This document shows, piece after piece, positions 34,822 to 44,067 of a DNA stretch of 53,982 nucleotides. The stretch lies in the NCBI GenBank assembly GCA_046094385.1, contig JBJTHJ010000071.1, positions 1 to 53,982 of the forward strand. The letters are read 5' to 3'. How positions within the stretch are numbered: position 1 is the first letter of the stretch; the number at the start of each line of letters is the position of its first letter. The notes beneath the pieces are model-generated. The model saw only the letters and a program-made list of their open reading frames with translations, was not told the origin of the DNA and did no database searches. The translations under genes were made by a program, and so were the position numbers. The stretch is from ZLKRG08 sp046094385 (GTDB taxonomy: Bacteria; Actinomycetota; Actinomycetes; Nanopelagicales; Nanopelagicaceae).

Positions 34822-35591
34822 AGTACTTGTCCAATCAATTTAATGGCATCAACATGTGGTTTGACGGTATGCGTGCGCACGCCCCAAATATGTTTTGTCG
34901 CAAGCCAAGTTGTCAATGCAATTGAAGCGCTCTCACGATCTGAGGGATTAGTGCCACCTAAGAATCGTTTTCTCGATCCGCCAACCAAGATAGGAAAGCC
35001 CAACTCTTTGAACTTATCTATATTGCGCAGAATCTCAAAGTTATGCTCTGAGTTCTTTGCAAACCCTAAGCCTGGGTCGACTATTACTTTGGCTGGTTCG
35101 ATGCCTGCAAGCATTGCTGCCGCTACCTGCTTGGTAAGCTCATGAATTACTTCGTTGACTACATCAGCATAGTTAGCAAGTGAATCCATGTCCTTGGATT
35201 GGCCACGCCAATGCATACATATATATTGGGTTTTTAGCGCTGCAACAGTGGCATGCATCGCAGGATCTGCCAAGCCCCCGCTTACATCATTAACGATCTT
35301 TGCACCTGCTGCAACTGCCAGCGCTGCCACTTCGGCTCGCATGGTGTCAACGCTTACCATCGCTCCGGTCTTTGCCAATGCATGAATTACCGGGATAACT
35401 CGCGTCAATTCTTCATCCATTGAAACGCGTTCAACCCCAGGTTTAGTTGATTCTCCGCCCACATCAATTATGGTTGCGCCTTCTTCGATCATTTCCAATC
35501 CACGGGTAATTGCTCTTTGTGGATCTAGGAATTGGCCGCCATCTGAGAATGAATCAGGCGTGACATTTAATATGCCCATCACCAAAGTCAT
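34818..35591 (-). CDS. folP: Dihydropteroate synthase
   Basis: Joins the pterin pyrophosphate to p-aminobenzoate, the sulfonamide target. TIM-barrel motifs: MGILNVTPDSFSDGG at the N-terminus, IDVGGESTKPG, VSVDTMRAEV, IVNDVSGG, DPGLGFAKN and LVGGSRKRFLG. 257 aa. It starts 5 bp after folE ends and overlaps folB by 4 bp. Confidence 0.96.
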   Translation of the reverse strand: MTLVMGILNVTPDSFSDGGQFLDPQRAITRGLEMIEEGATIIDVGGESTKPGVERVSMDEELTRVIPVIHALAKTGAMVSVDTMRAEVAALAVAAGAKIVNDVSGGLADPAMHATVAALKTQYICMHWRGQSKDMDSLANYADVVNEVIHELTKQVAAAMLAGIEPAKVIVDPGLGFAKNSEHNFEILRNIDKFKELGFPILVGGSRKRFLGGTNPSDRESASIALTTWLATKHIWGVRTHTVKPHVDAIKLIGQVL

Positions 35592-35596
35592 GGCAT

Positions 35597-36208
35597 TTAC
35601 CGATTCGTAATTAAACTAATAGCTTCAGCGCGAGTTGCTGGATTTCGCAATTCTCCACGTACCGCCGAAGTCACAGTACGCGCCTCGGCTTTACGCACTC
35701 CGCGCATCGACATGCAGAGATGCTCGCAATCAATAATCACAATCACACCCGCACAATCCAAAATCTCAACCATGGCATCGGCGATCTGTGAGGTGAGACG
35801 TTCCTGAACTTGAGGTCGGCGTGCAAAGACATCAACCAAACGCGCAATCTTGGATAGCCCAGTGATTTTTCCATTTGGAATATAACCAACATGTGCAACG
35901 CCATGAAACGGGGTTAGGTGATGTTCGCATTGGGAGAAAACTTCGATATCACGGACGATTACCAACTCTTCATGTCCGATATCAAAGGTGGTAGTTAAGA
36001 CATCTTGTGGCGATTGATACAGTCCAGCCATATTTTCAGCGTAGGCACGAGCAACGCGGGCTGGCGTATCTTTCAAACCTTCGCGCTCTGGATCCTCACC
36101 GAGTGCTAGAAGTAATTCGCGTACCGCTGCCTCTGCGCGCTTAGCATCGTAAGGGGCTTTAGCTCTGCCATCTTCTGGTCCCATCGAAACTGATTCGATC
36201 TCACTCAA
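35597..36208 (-). CDS. folE: GTP cyclohydrolase I
   Basis: First step of tetrahydrofolate synthesis. Zinc and active-site motifs: SQCEHHLTPFHGVAHVGYIP (ligand Cys and His) and IIDCEHLCMSMRGVRK (second Cys). 203 aa. The start is TTG at 36208, within the end of ftsH (8-bp overlap), so translation is probably coupled to ftsH rather than independent. Confidence 0.96.
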   Translation of the reverse strand: MSEIESVSMGPEDGRAKAPYDAKRAEAAVRELLLALGEDPEREGLKDTPARVARAYAENMAGLYQSPQDVLTTTFDIGHEELVIVRDIEVFSQCEHHLTPFHGVAHVGYIPNGKITGLSKIARLVDVFARRPQVQERLTSQIADAMVEILDCAGVIVIIDCEHLCMSMRGVRKAEARTVTSAVRGELRNPATRAEAISLITNR

Positions 36209-38225
36209 CGCTATCTTCTCTCTTCTTAGTAGCGCGCTTTTTTGGTTTGCTCTCCTTTGGAATATCCACTGGAGGTAGCGACGATGGCTTTCGTAAATTA
36301 GATCCAGTCCATGCAGGACGTGGCTTGATTGGCTTTACCTTCTTGAAGATCTCTTGAATTTCATCTTTGAGAATGGTCTCTTTCTCAAGGAGTACCAGCA
36401 CCAGTTGATCCAAAATCTCTCGGTTGCTCTCTAGAATGTGAAAAGCTTCATGATGAGCATTATCAATTAATTTCCTGATTTCATTATCGACAACTGCCGC
36501 TAAATTCTCAGAGTAATCTCTTTGATGAGATAGGTCTCGACCCAAGAAAGGTTCTGAGGAGTTTGTGCCAAGTTTTACAGCGCCAATGGTCTCTGTCATT
36601 CCATACTGTGTGACCATCTGGCGAGCTAGCGCAGTGGCTTTCTCGATATCGTTACTTGCTCCAGTTGATGGATCGTGGAAGATCAATTCCTCTGCAGCAC
36701 GTCCGCCCAACGTATATGCCAATTGATCCAATAATTGATTTCTGGTAACTGAATACTTATCTTCATCAGGTAGCACCATGGTGTAACCCAGTGCGCGCCC
36801 ACGCGGCATGATTGTGATCTTATGTACTGGATCGGTATGTGGCAGCGCATGGGCAACTAAGGCATGGCCACCTTCGTGATATGCAGTAACTCGGCGCTCC
36901 TCATCGCTCATGACGCGGGTCTTCTTCTGTGGCCCTGCCATTACGCGATCGATAGATTCGTCGATTGCACTTAAAGTAATCAATTTCTCGTTGTTGCGTG
37001 CGGTAAGCAATGCAGCTTCATTCAAGACATTCGCTAAATCTGCTCCGGTAAATCCAGGGGTGCGTCTGGCAACTGCAGTTAAATCTAGATTCTCTGCCAG
37101 CGGTTTATTCTTAGAATGCACTTTTAGGATCGCTTCGCGTCCTTTTAAATCAGGTCGTTCTACTGGAATCTGTCGATCAAAACGACCTGGGCGAAGTAGC
37201 GCTGGATCTAAAACATCGGGACGATTGGTGGCGGCAATCAAGATCACTTGTGTCTGATCGTCAAAACCATCCATCTCTACTAGCAATTGGTTAAGTGTTT
37301 GTTCGCGTTCGTCATGGCCACCACCTAAACCAGCGCCTCTTTGACGGCCCACCGCATCAATTTCATCAACAAAGACGATCGCTGGCGAAGTCTCCTTTGC
37401 ACGATTAAATAAATCTCTGACACGAGCAGCACCAACGCCTACAAACATCTCGACAAAATCTGATCCCGAGATTGAATAGAAGGGTACCTTGGCTTCACCA
37501 GCAACTGCGCGAGCCAGCAGGGTTTTACCAGTTCCGGGAGGACCGTAAAGTAGAACACCTTTTGGAATCTTGGCACCTAGTTCGCGATATTTACCCGGGC
37601 TTGCTAAGAAATCTCTGATCTCTTCCAATTCTTGAACCGCTTCATCTGCGCCAGCTACATCTGCAAATGTGGTCTGTGGCGCTTCAGCATCTTGCAACTT
37701 CGCTCTGGATCTTCCAAATTGCATCGCACGGCCGCCACCATTTGCTTGGCTCATCATCCAGAAGAAGAGCAAGGCGATAATTAAGAAAGGTGCAACTGAA
37801 AAGAGGAAGGTGACCAGAATAGATTGCGATGGAACTTCAATATTCCATCCTTTGGCAGGTGGATTTCCGGTGAGCGCATCAATGATGGTCGGTTCTTGAC
37901 GGACAATATAGGAGGCTTGAACTTTATTGGAACCATTGATTTTAAAGCCACTATTAAGTTCGACTTTGATGATCTGGTCTTTATCGACCACGGTTGCCGT
38001 TGCCACCTCACCTTTGGAGATCGCATCTAAAATTTGAGATGTTTTTACTTCCGTATATTTTGAAGACGCTGAGGAGATCTGACCAAAGAAAGTAACTGCC
38101 AAGATACCAAGCACAATCCAAAAAAGCGGACCCCGTGTAAATCTACGGATGCCGTTTGGTTGTGGTGGCACGTTTGGTTTACGAGCTGGCTTCTTCTCGG
38201 TCATTTTCTTCTCTCTACGATCCAT
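36201..38225 (-). CDS. ftsH: ATP-dependent zinc metalloprotease FtsH
   Basis: Membrane AAA+ protease for membrane-protein quality control. Two membrane segments (about 32-50 and 143-163). Walker A GPPGTGKTLLARAVAGEA, Walker B VFVDEIDAVGRQRG, SRH ATNRPDVLDPALLRPGRFDR and the zinc site YHEGGHALVAH (canonically HEAGH) with the third ligand in LGGRAAEELIF. 674 aa with a basic C-terminal tail. Two ATGs are possible: 38225, 4 bp after hpt and lacking an SD, and 38204, preceded by GAGAGAAG. Confidence 0.96.
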   Translation of the reverse strand: MDRREKKMTEKKPARKPNVPPQPNGIRRFTRGPLFWIVLGILAVTFFGQISSASSKYTEVKTSQILDAISKGEVATATVVDKDQIIKVELNSGFKINGSNKVQASYIVRQEPTIIDALTGNPPAKGWNIEVPSQSILVTFLFSVAPFLIIALLFFWMMSQANGGGRAMQFGRSRAKLQDAEAPQTTFADVAGADEAVQELEEIRDFLASPGKYRELGAKIPKGVLLYGPPGTGKTLLARAVAGEAKVPFYSISGSDFVEMFVGVGAARVRDLFNRAKETSPAIVFVDEIDAVGRQRGAGLGGGHDEREQTLNQLLVEMDGFDDQTQVILIAATNRPDVLDPALLRPGRFDRQIPVERPDLKGREAILKVHSKNKPLAENLDLTAVARRTPGFTGADLANVLNEAALLTARNNEKLITLSAIDESIDRVMAGPQKKTRVMSDEERRVTAYHEGGHALVAHALPHTDPVHKITIMPRGRALGYTMVLPDEDKYSVTRNQLLDQLAYTLGGRAAEELIFHDPSTGASNDIEKATALARQMVTQYGMTETIGAVKLGTNSSEPFLGRDLSHQRDYSENLAAVVDNEIRKLIDNAHHEAFHILESNREILDQLVLVLLEKETILKDEIQEIFKKVKPIKPRPAWTGSNLRKPSSLPPVDIPKESKPKKRATKKREDSVE

Positions 38226-38229
38226 GATG

Positions 38230-38799
38230 TTATGAGTAAACGTGCTTTGCTAAAACCCCAATGAAATCAAGGTTGCGATACTTCTCGTCGAAATCCAAAC
38301 CATAACCCACTACGAAATCCGTAGGAATATCAAATCCCACATACTTAACATCGACCTTTACTTTGGCCGCTTCTGGTTTGCGTAGCATCGTAAGAATCTC
38401 AACGCTCTTGGTTCCACGAGATTCTAGATTTGATTTCAACCAATCTAATGTCAGACCAGTGTCAACGATATCTTCAACAATTAGCACTTCGCGATTAGTG
38501 ATGTCGCGATCTAGATCTTTAAGAATTCGAACCACACCACTGGACTTGGTTCCGGAGCCATAAGAAGAGACTGCCATCCAATCCATTTCAAGATGGCGAT
38601 CAATTGCTCTAGCCAAGTCGGCCATCACCATCACTGCTCCTTTGAGCACGCCAACTAACAAAAGGTCGCGATCTTTATAGTCTGCAGAAACTTGCGCTGC
38701 CATCTCTTTGATGCGCGTTTGGATTTGATCTGCCGATGCAACTACGCGTTCGATATCTCCAGCAACGTGTCCGTATTCCACGTTCACCCTTTCGCTCAC
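38230..38799 (-). CDS. hpt: Hypoxanthine phosphoribosyltransferase
   Basis: Purine salvage enzyme, 189 aa. The PRPP-binding signature is EVLIVEDIVDTGLTLDWL, and the hypoxanthine-side loop includes KYVGFDIPTDFVVGYGLDFDEKYRNL. GTG start at 38799. No SD. A TAGGTT box lies upstream, with a 4-codon ORF (ATG AGA TTT GAG TGA) whose stop overlaps the hpt GTG. Confidence 0.95.
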   Translation of the reverse strand: MSERVNVEYGHVAGDIERVVASADQIQTRIKEMAAQVSADYKDRDLLLVGVLKGAVMVMADLARAIDRHLEMDWMAVSSYGSGTKSSGVVRILKDLDRDITNREVLIVEDIVDTGLTLDWLKSNLESRGTKSVEILTMLRKPEAAKVKVDVKYVGFDIPTDFVVGYGLDFDEKYRNLDFIGVLAKHVYS

Positions 38800-38814
38800 T
38801 CAAATCTCATTTTT

Positions 38815-38820
38815 AACCTA
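38815..38820 (-). promoter_or_regulatory. Possible -10 box of hpt
   Basis: TAGGTT on the minus strand, 15 nt before the hpt GTG and 4 nt before the ATG of a 4-codon ORF that overlaps the hpt start. Confidence 0.4.
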
Positions 38821-38844
38821 CCCTGGCCAGTTGGCACCAGAGTC

Positions 38845-39774
38845 TTAATTTGAGAGCGTTAGTCTGCCCGAAATTCTGGAAACCTTCACACCCGAAGGTA
38901 GGCTCACCTCTTTTTGACCCTTCCAGTTGGAGATTAGGGCATCTACTTGGCCAATCTGATCGGCACTAAGTTGCATCACACCTTTTTCAAAGAGGGCTAT
39001 GCGTAAAACTCGGGTTCGAATCGCCTTTGGCAACGATTCCAAAGCGCTGATTGTTAGTGAATTATCGGTGAGCCAAAAATCTGCTGCGAGTTTATCGAGA
39101 GCATCAGCATCATCTCGCAGCAGGTTCGAACTTCTAACTAGCGCATCTGAGATTCCTGGACCCAATTCGGACTCCATGACTGGAAGTACATTCTTGCGAA
39201 CTCGTACCCTTAAGAAATTCAAGTCATCGTTATGTGGATCTTGCCAGGGTTCCAATTTTAATTCTATACATGCTGCCAATGTTTGCGCTCTAGTGATATT
39301 TAGAAATGGCCGAAAGTAAATTCCGGTTTCAAAAGCCATCCCCGATAGAGATCGCGCACCGCTACCACGAGTTAGCCCAAGCAAAACTGTCTCTGCTTGA
39401 TCATCTCTAGTATGACCTAAGAGAACTGCCACCGCCCCGTGTTCTTTAGCTACTTTATCTAAAGCTTGATACCGCGCTCGACGAGCAGAAGCTTCAAGCC
39501 CATCTGTGATCTCCACATTTACCTTTTCGATGAGGCATGGAAATTCAATCTGTTTGGCAACTTTCTCTGACTGCGCATCTGAGCCGGCTTGTAATTGATG
39601 ATCCACGGTCACGCCAAGTAATCTCAAGGTCAACTTTTCGGCTTCAATCTTTGCGGCAGCAGCCAGTGCTAACGAATCAGCGCCACCAGATACGGCAATC
39701 AAAATCAAATCGCCAGGTGAGAATTTACTTAAGGTTGCTCGTACTGCACTTCTAAGTGCTACGAGCGCATCCAT
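38845..39774 (-). CDS. tilS: tRNA(Ile)-lysidine synthetase
   Basis: Converts C34 of tRNA-Ile(CAU) to lysidine. The PP-loop is AVSGGADSLALA (about 30-41), with VLLGHTRDDQAETVLLGL and the conserved RGSGARSLSGM. 309 aa from ATG 39774. The longer TTG reading (39801) would overlap the NlpC/P60 gene and is not favoured: TAATCT ends 7 nt before the ATG, implying a leaderless start. It is followed by hpt, the standard actinobacterial pair. Confidence 0.94.
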   Translation of the reverse strand: MDALVALRSAVRATLSKFSPGDLILIAVSGGADSLALAAAAKIEAEKLTLRLLGVTVDHQLQAGSDAQSEKVAKQIEFPCLIEKVNVEITDGLEASARRARYQALDKVAKEHGAVAVLLGHTRDDQAETVLLGLTRGSGARSLSGMAFETGIYFRPFLNITRAQTLAACIELKLEPWQDPHNDDLNFLRVRVRKNVLPVMESELGPGISDALVRSSNLLRDDADALDKLAADFWLTDNSLTISALESLPKAIRTRVLRIALFEKGVMQLSADQIGQVDALISNWKGQKEVSLPSGVKVSRISGRLTLSN

Positions 39775-39781
39775 GTCGTAA

Positions 39782-39787
39782 AGATTA
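39782..39787 (-). promoter_or_regulatory. -10 box of tilS
   Basis: TAATCT on the minus strand, 7 nt before the ATG, lying across the end of the upstream NlpC/P60 gene. Confidence 0.4.
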
Positions 39788-40993
39788 AGGCCTTCCTGCA
39801 AAAGGCATCAAGCCAGGCATGGAATACATATTCGAATACTTCAAATCAACGCGCTTATTGCGCGCCTCCCATACCATTCCATTTCCTGCATAAATTGAAA
39901 TATGGTGAATTGCGGCGATTGAACCGTTGTATGAATAGAAAAGCAGATCACCCGGTTGCATTTGTGAGAGCGGAACATGGTACGTTGCAACAGAATACAA
40001 GGCAGCATTTAATCGATCCCAATTTGGCCAACCCAATCCGGCAGCTTTATATGCGGCATAGACCAAGCCAGAGCAATCAAAAGAATTAGGTCCTTCAGCG
40101 CCCCATACATATGGTTTACCTGCTTGCACTTGTTTCTTTGCATATTCGACTGCGATAGCTCTCTGCGCAGCAGTCGTCCTTATAGTTGAACGTCCCTTAA
40201 ATCCGCGATCTGGCCAAATCTTCTTTTGATCAATGATCGTGGCTGCCACATTTGAATTCTGCTCTTCAAGAAGCGCTAATTGGCGACGCTGCTCAAGAGT
40301 GGTGCGTACCTTGCGTGCAGCAATCAAATCAGCCATTAACTTGTCTTGGACTCGTTGTAGCTTCTTAACTTCCTCTGCCTGTGCGGCTCTGGCTTCATCT
40401 GCGATTTTCTTGGCCGCAGCCACTTTTTCAGTTGCAACTTGTTGCGCAGCTTTTGCTTGGTCGGCTGCAGCTTTGGCCTCTTTGGCCACAATCTCAGCCT
40501 CTTTGAATCTGGTGAGCGCTTGTGAATTTGAAGCGCCGATCTTTCCAAGTGTTGATAATTGATCAATCAAATCTTGTGGGCCATTAGAACTTAATAGTGG
40601 CTGGATATCCGAGAAGCTACCACCCATGATGTATGCATTGGCAGCTAATTTTCCGATTTTACGATGTGCTTCATCGACAGCCTTTGCAGCTTCGATTGCA
40701 TATGCAGTTGCAGCATTTGCAGTCTGAATGGCTTTGTTTAATTCGGAGACAGCCAAGTTGTACTTTGCTTGGGCAGCATTTGCTTTGGCGGTCAATGTTC
40801 GCAGTGAATCTTTTGCCTGATTTAATTGCTTGGCCTGGGCATCGGCAGCCGCTTTCTTGGCAGCTTCGGCTTTCTTGGCAGCGTTAATCTCTTCAAGTGT
40901 AGGTTTCTTCGTTGCAGCTTGAACCGGTGAAACGGTAAGAGTGAACATTGTGCAAGCAGCAATTACTGCAATCAGACTCTTGCTTGGCAACAT
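39785..40993 (-). CDS. Secreted NlpC/P60 peptidoglycan hydrolase (RipA-like)
   Basis: 402 aa. Signal peptide is 1-26 (ends PVQA). An Ala/Lys-rich coiled coil covers about 35-250, and the NlpC/P60 domain 275-402. Catalytic Cys307 lies in SFDCSGLVYAAY and His364 in IHHISIYAGNG. Family members cut stem-peptide bonds at division sites, with the coiled coil controlling access. ATG 40993 with GGAGGTC is preferred over an in-frame TTG at 41002. Confidence 0.93.
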   Translation of the reverse strand: MLPSKSLIAVIAACTMFTLTVSPVQAATKKPTLEEINAAKKAEAAKKAAADAQAKQLNQAKDSLRTLTAKANAAQAKYNLAVSELNKAIQTANAATAYAIEAAKAVDEAHRKIGKLAANAYIMGGSFSDIQPLLSSNGPQDLIDQLSTLGKIGASNSQALTRFKEAEIVAKEAKAAADQAKAAQQVATEKVAAAKKIADEARAAQAEEVKKLQRVQDKLMADLIAARKVRTTLEQRRQLALLEEQNSNVAATIIDQKKIWPDRGFKGRSTIRTTAAQRAIAVEYAKKQVQAGKPYVWGAEGPNSFDCSGLVYAAYKAAGLGWPNWDRLNAALYSVATYHVPLSQMQPGDLLFYSYNGSIAAIHHISIYAGNGMVWEARNKRVDLKYSNMYSMPGLMPFAGRP

Positions 40994-41039
40994 GACCTCC
41001 AATATGGGGAAACTATCGGCAGGGCATAAGGATAAATGG

Positions 41040-41064
41040 CAAACCCTTGCAAGCTTGGGATTTG
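41040..41064 (-). terminator. Weak hairpin after the ABC permease gene
   Basis: CAAA(T)CCC and GGGTTTG can form a 7-bp stem with one bulge just after the permease stop. No U-run follows, so termination is doubtful; it could also act on the NlpC/P60 leader. Confidence 0.25.
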
Positions 41065-41067
41065 GCC

Positions 41068-41871
41068 TTAGTTGGCTACATCACGACGCTTAAATAACGT
41101 TGCAGTTATCAGGCTTGCACCTAATAAATAAAGTCCCACCCGTAGCAACGCTTCTGAGTAAGTGGGAGCGTTATCAATCCCAATCGGCGAACCACCGGTA
41201 GCGACCACTGCCAATAGATTGCCAGGCATCCAATTTGATGCCGGTTTCCAAGCAATCGAAATAATGCTTTCGACTACCAACATGTAGGCAGTACCAATTG
41301 AGATTGAGCTGATTGGTGATCTGAAAATCAGACCTAAAAGCATTCCGATGGTTCCATAGCCAATGGTTGAAATCAGTACATTAACGAATGAATGTAGTAA
41401 TTCCATCTGCCCATCAGAAGTTAGCCAAGCATCTGTGGTTACTTTGGCGCGGCCCGCTAAACCAAAGGCAAGCCCAACTGCAGTAACCGCGCTTACGATC
41501 ACAGTGATAACGGCAAATGAAATCATTGAGAAATACTTACCGATTAATAAGCGAATTCGGCGAGGTTGACGAACCAAGAGATTTCGAAGCGTTCCGTATG
41601 AGTATTCCTGTGCGGTTTGTGCAGCGAACACCGAGAGCGCAACCAAACCCAAAAGGCCATTTGCGCTATTAAAGCCAATTACAAAACCATCCGGTAGTTG
41701 CAGCATTTCCCGCGTTATTCGATTGCCCCGGTCTGCATTCCCAGTTTCAGCATCGATCAATAGGAAGAGCAATGAAGTTACCAATCCAGTCACAAAGACC
41801 ACTGAACCCATGGTGCCTAAGAAAAATATCGGACGTCTTAACTTGCGCCACTCGGCAAGGAAAATTCTCAT
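41068..41871 (-). CDS. ABC-2 type transporter permease
   Basis: 267 aa with six predicted membrane segments (about 15-38, 65-88, 108-132, 157-180, 188-208, 243-263). The EYSYGTLRNLLVRQPRR segment after the second helix is typical of ABC-2 permeases. It overlaps its ATPase by ATGA. The substrate is unknown; such pairs often export peptides, lipids or drugs. Confidence 0.85.
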   Translation of the reverse strand: MRIFLAEWRKLRRPIFFLGTMGSVVFVTGLVTSLLFLLIDAETGNADRGNRITREMLQLPDGFVIGFNSANGLLGLVALSVFAAQTAQEYSYGTLRNLLVRQPRRIRLLIGKYFSMISFAVITVIVSAVTAVGLAFGLAGRAKVTTDAWLTSDGQMELLHSFVNVLISTIGYGTIGMLLGLIFRSPISSISIGTAYMLVVESIISIAWKPASNWMPGNLLAVVATGGSPIGIDNAPTYSEALLRVGLYLLGASLITATLFKRRDVAN

Positions 41872-42776
41872 TGGACACCATCTGTCAACTCAAAGAAAGT
41901 CTCTTCGAGAGAGGCACGAATCGGGGTCAATTGTGCAAGCACGATGCCATTTTCAAATGCGATCTTATTAAGATGCACTGCAAAAGATTCATCTGCATCA
42001 ACGCGAACATGATCTGCTTCAATGACAGCTTGATGTCCGCTCTTGTTTATCAATTCAGCCAAGAATGGCAGTGAATTGATTGAAGATGGTTTAGCCAAGA
42101 TCGTTGGCTTACTTCGATTTAACAATTCTTGCATCGGCCCAGCAAAGACCATATGCCCTTTACGAAGCATCACCAGATATTTGGAGATCATCTCTAACTC
42201 GGATAGCAGGTGTGAAGAGACGAATACCGTAACCCCTTGGGCAGCTAGCTTTTCAAGTAAATCACGGACCTCTTGAATACCTGCAGGATCCAATCCATTA
42301 GTAGGTTCATCTAGGATCAATAACTTTGGATTGGGAAGCAAAGCTGCGGCAATTCCCAATCGCTGCTTCATTCCTAGTGAGTAATTCTTGTATTTATCTT
42401 TGCCTCGCTCTTTTAGCCCAACCAATTCAATTAACTCATCGCAACGCTTGAAATCTATTCCGCCTAACTTCGCCAAGACTTTTAAGTTTTCAAGGCCAGA
42501 GAGCGCAGGATAGAAAGCTGGGCCTTCGATCATCGCGCCAACTTCCTTCAAATACTTCTCTGGATGAGAGATTGAGTTGCCAATAATTGAGCCGCTGCCT
42601 GCACTTGGTTTGATCAAACCTAGGAGCATTCGGATAGTGGTGGTCTTTCCAGAGCCATTTGGACCAACAAAGCCACAGATAGTTCCAAGTGGCACATCAA
42701 AGGTTGCATTCTCAACGGCGGCGATATCACCATATCTCTTGCTGAGATTGCTTACCGTTATCGCTGGGGTAGTCAT
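41868..42776 (-). CDS. ABC transporter ATP-binding protein
   Basis: 302 aa. Walker A GPNGSGKTTTIRM (about 35-47), signature YSLGMKQRLGIAAAL, Walker B LLILDEPTNGLDPAG, and the switch His in FVSSHLL. The C-terminal 80 residues form the extra domain common in ABC-2 exporter ATPases. GAGAGGG precedes the ATG. It pairs with the permease that follows. Confidence 0.92.
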   Translation of the reverse strand: MTTPAITVSNLSKRYGDIAAVENATFDVPLGTICGFVGPNGSGKTTTIRMLLGLIKPSAGSGSIIGNSISHPEKYLKEVGAMIEGPAFYPALSGLENLKVLAKLGGIDFKRCDELIELVGLKERGKDKYKNYSLGMKQRLGIAAALLPNPKLLILDEPTNGLDPAGIQEVRDLLEKLAAQGVTVFVSSHLLSELEMISKYLVMLRKGHMVFAGPMQELLNRSKPTILAKPSSINSLPFLAELINKSGHQAVIEADHVRVDADESFAVHLNKIAFENGIVLAQLTPIRASLEETFFELTDGVQ

Positions 42777-42826
42777 GGATATACCCTCTCACAAACTCCT
42801 AGTCCCTTGGTAAGCACTTTGGAAAG

Positions 42827-42832
42827 TAATCT
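42827..42832 (+). promoter_or_regulatory. -10 box of metZ
   Basis: TAATCT, 8 nt before the ATG at 42841. No SD and no SAM-riboswitch-like sequence in the 64-bp spacer. Confidence 0.4.
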
Positions 42833-42840
42833 AGAATCTG

Positions 42841-44067
42841 ATGGTGAGCAAGCGACCTTGGGGATATCAACCAATCAATGAACGTCCAGAGCCTGATTGG
42901 AAATTAAATCCACAGACCGAATCAGTTCGTGCCGGGCTTGCCAGATCTGGCTTTGGAGAAACATCTGAAGCGTTATATTTAACAAGCGGTTTCACTTACT
43001 CCTCTGCGCAAGAGGCTGAAACTGCTTTCAAAGATGAACTTGATCATTATCTATATGGTCGTTTTGCAAACCCTACGATTTCCATGTTCGAAGAGCGTTT
43101 GGCAACTTTAGAAGGCGCAGAGCGGTGTATTGCAACTGGAAGCGGTATGTCTGCCATGTTTGCCTCAGTTGCCTGTTTGGTTTCAAGTGGAGATCGGGTT
43201 GTGGCTAGTGCATCCATGTTCTCTTCTTGTCATGTGGTCTTGACTGAATTTCTACCAAAGTGGGGCGTAGTTACCGAATTGGTAAAGGGCAATGATCGTG
43301 CAGCATGGGAAGCTGCGCTCTCAAAACCGACAAAAGCGGTATTTATCGAGACGCCGAGCAATCCACTGATGGATATCGTGGATATCAAAATGGTCTCAGA
43401 GTTAGCGCATAAAAATGGCGCGATTGTAATTGTAGATAATGTGATGGCATCACCGGTTTATCAAAAACCACTGGCACTTGGCGCCGACGTAGTTATGTAT
43501 TCAACTACCAAACATATTGATGGACAAGGTCGAGTACTAGGTGGTGCGGTACTAGGTAGCGCTTCCTACATCAACGAACAATTCCAACCTTTTATTAGAC
43601 ATACTGGTCCAGCGCTATCACCATTTAATGCTTGGGTAATGCTTAAGTCTCTTGAAACTATGCAGATGCGTGTTGAGAGAATGAATTCAAATGCACAAGC
43701 CGTGGCTGAATTCCTAGCCAGCAACTCAAAGATCAAAAATGTCCGCTACCCTGGTTTGAAATCACATCCTGATCACGATTTAGCCATGCGGCAGATGAAT
43801 GGTGCTGGTGGCACCACGATTGGAATTGAATTTAATGGTGACAAGAGCGCAGCGTTTAAATTTATGAATGCGCTACGCGTTATTGATATCTCAAATAATC
43901 TGGGTGATTCCAAGTCGCTCATAACCCATCCGGCTTCTACAACTCACCGCAGATTGGCGCCAGAAGTCCAAGCAGATATGGGTATTACCGATAGCACTTT
44001 ACGCCTATCGGTAGGCCTTGAGCATGTGGATGATTTGATCCAAGATTTGAAGCAAGCTTTAAAGTAA
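42841..44067 (+). CDS. metZ: O-succinylhomoserine sulfhydrylase
   Basis: PLP enzyme of the Cys/Met family, making homocysteine from an activated homoserine and sulfide. The PLP lysine lies in MYSTTKHIDGQGRVLGG. ETPSNPLMDIVDI and the N-terminal PLP/substrate segment YGRFANPT are present, and the C-terminal SLITHPASTTH with SVGLEHVDDLIQDL. 408 aa. The closest named subfamily is MetZ; MetB/MetY-type specificity cannot be excluded. The 3' end overlaps cyoE by 9 bp. Confidence 0.88.
   Translation: MVSKRPWGYQPINERPEPDWKLNPQTESVRAGLARSGFGETSEALYLTSGFTYSSAQEAETAFKDELDHYLYGRFANPTISMFEERLATLEGAERCIATGSGMSAMFASVACLVSSGDRVVASASMFSSCHVVLTEFLPKWGVVTELVKGNDRAAWEAALSKPTKAVFIETPSNPLMDIVDIKMVSELAHKNGAIVIVDNVMASPVYQKPLALGADVVMYSTTKHIDGQGRVLGGAVLGSASYINEQFQPFIRHTGPALSPFNAWVMLKSLETMQMRVERMNSNAQAVAEFLASNSKIKNVRYPGLKSHPDHDLAMRQMNGAGGTTIGIEFNGDKSAAFKFMNALRVIDISNNLGDSKSLITHPASTTHRRLAPEVQADMGITDSTLRLSVGLEHVDDLIQDLKQALK

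Noticed and set aside
42777..42840. SAM or T-box type riboswitch before metZ
   Set aside because: Only 64 bp between genes and the predicted start of transcription is at the ATG.
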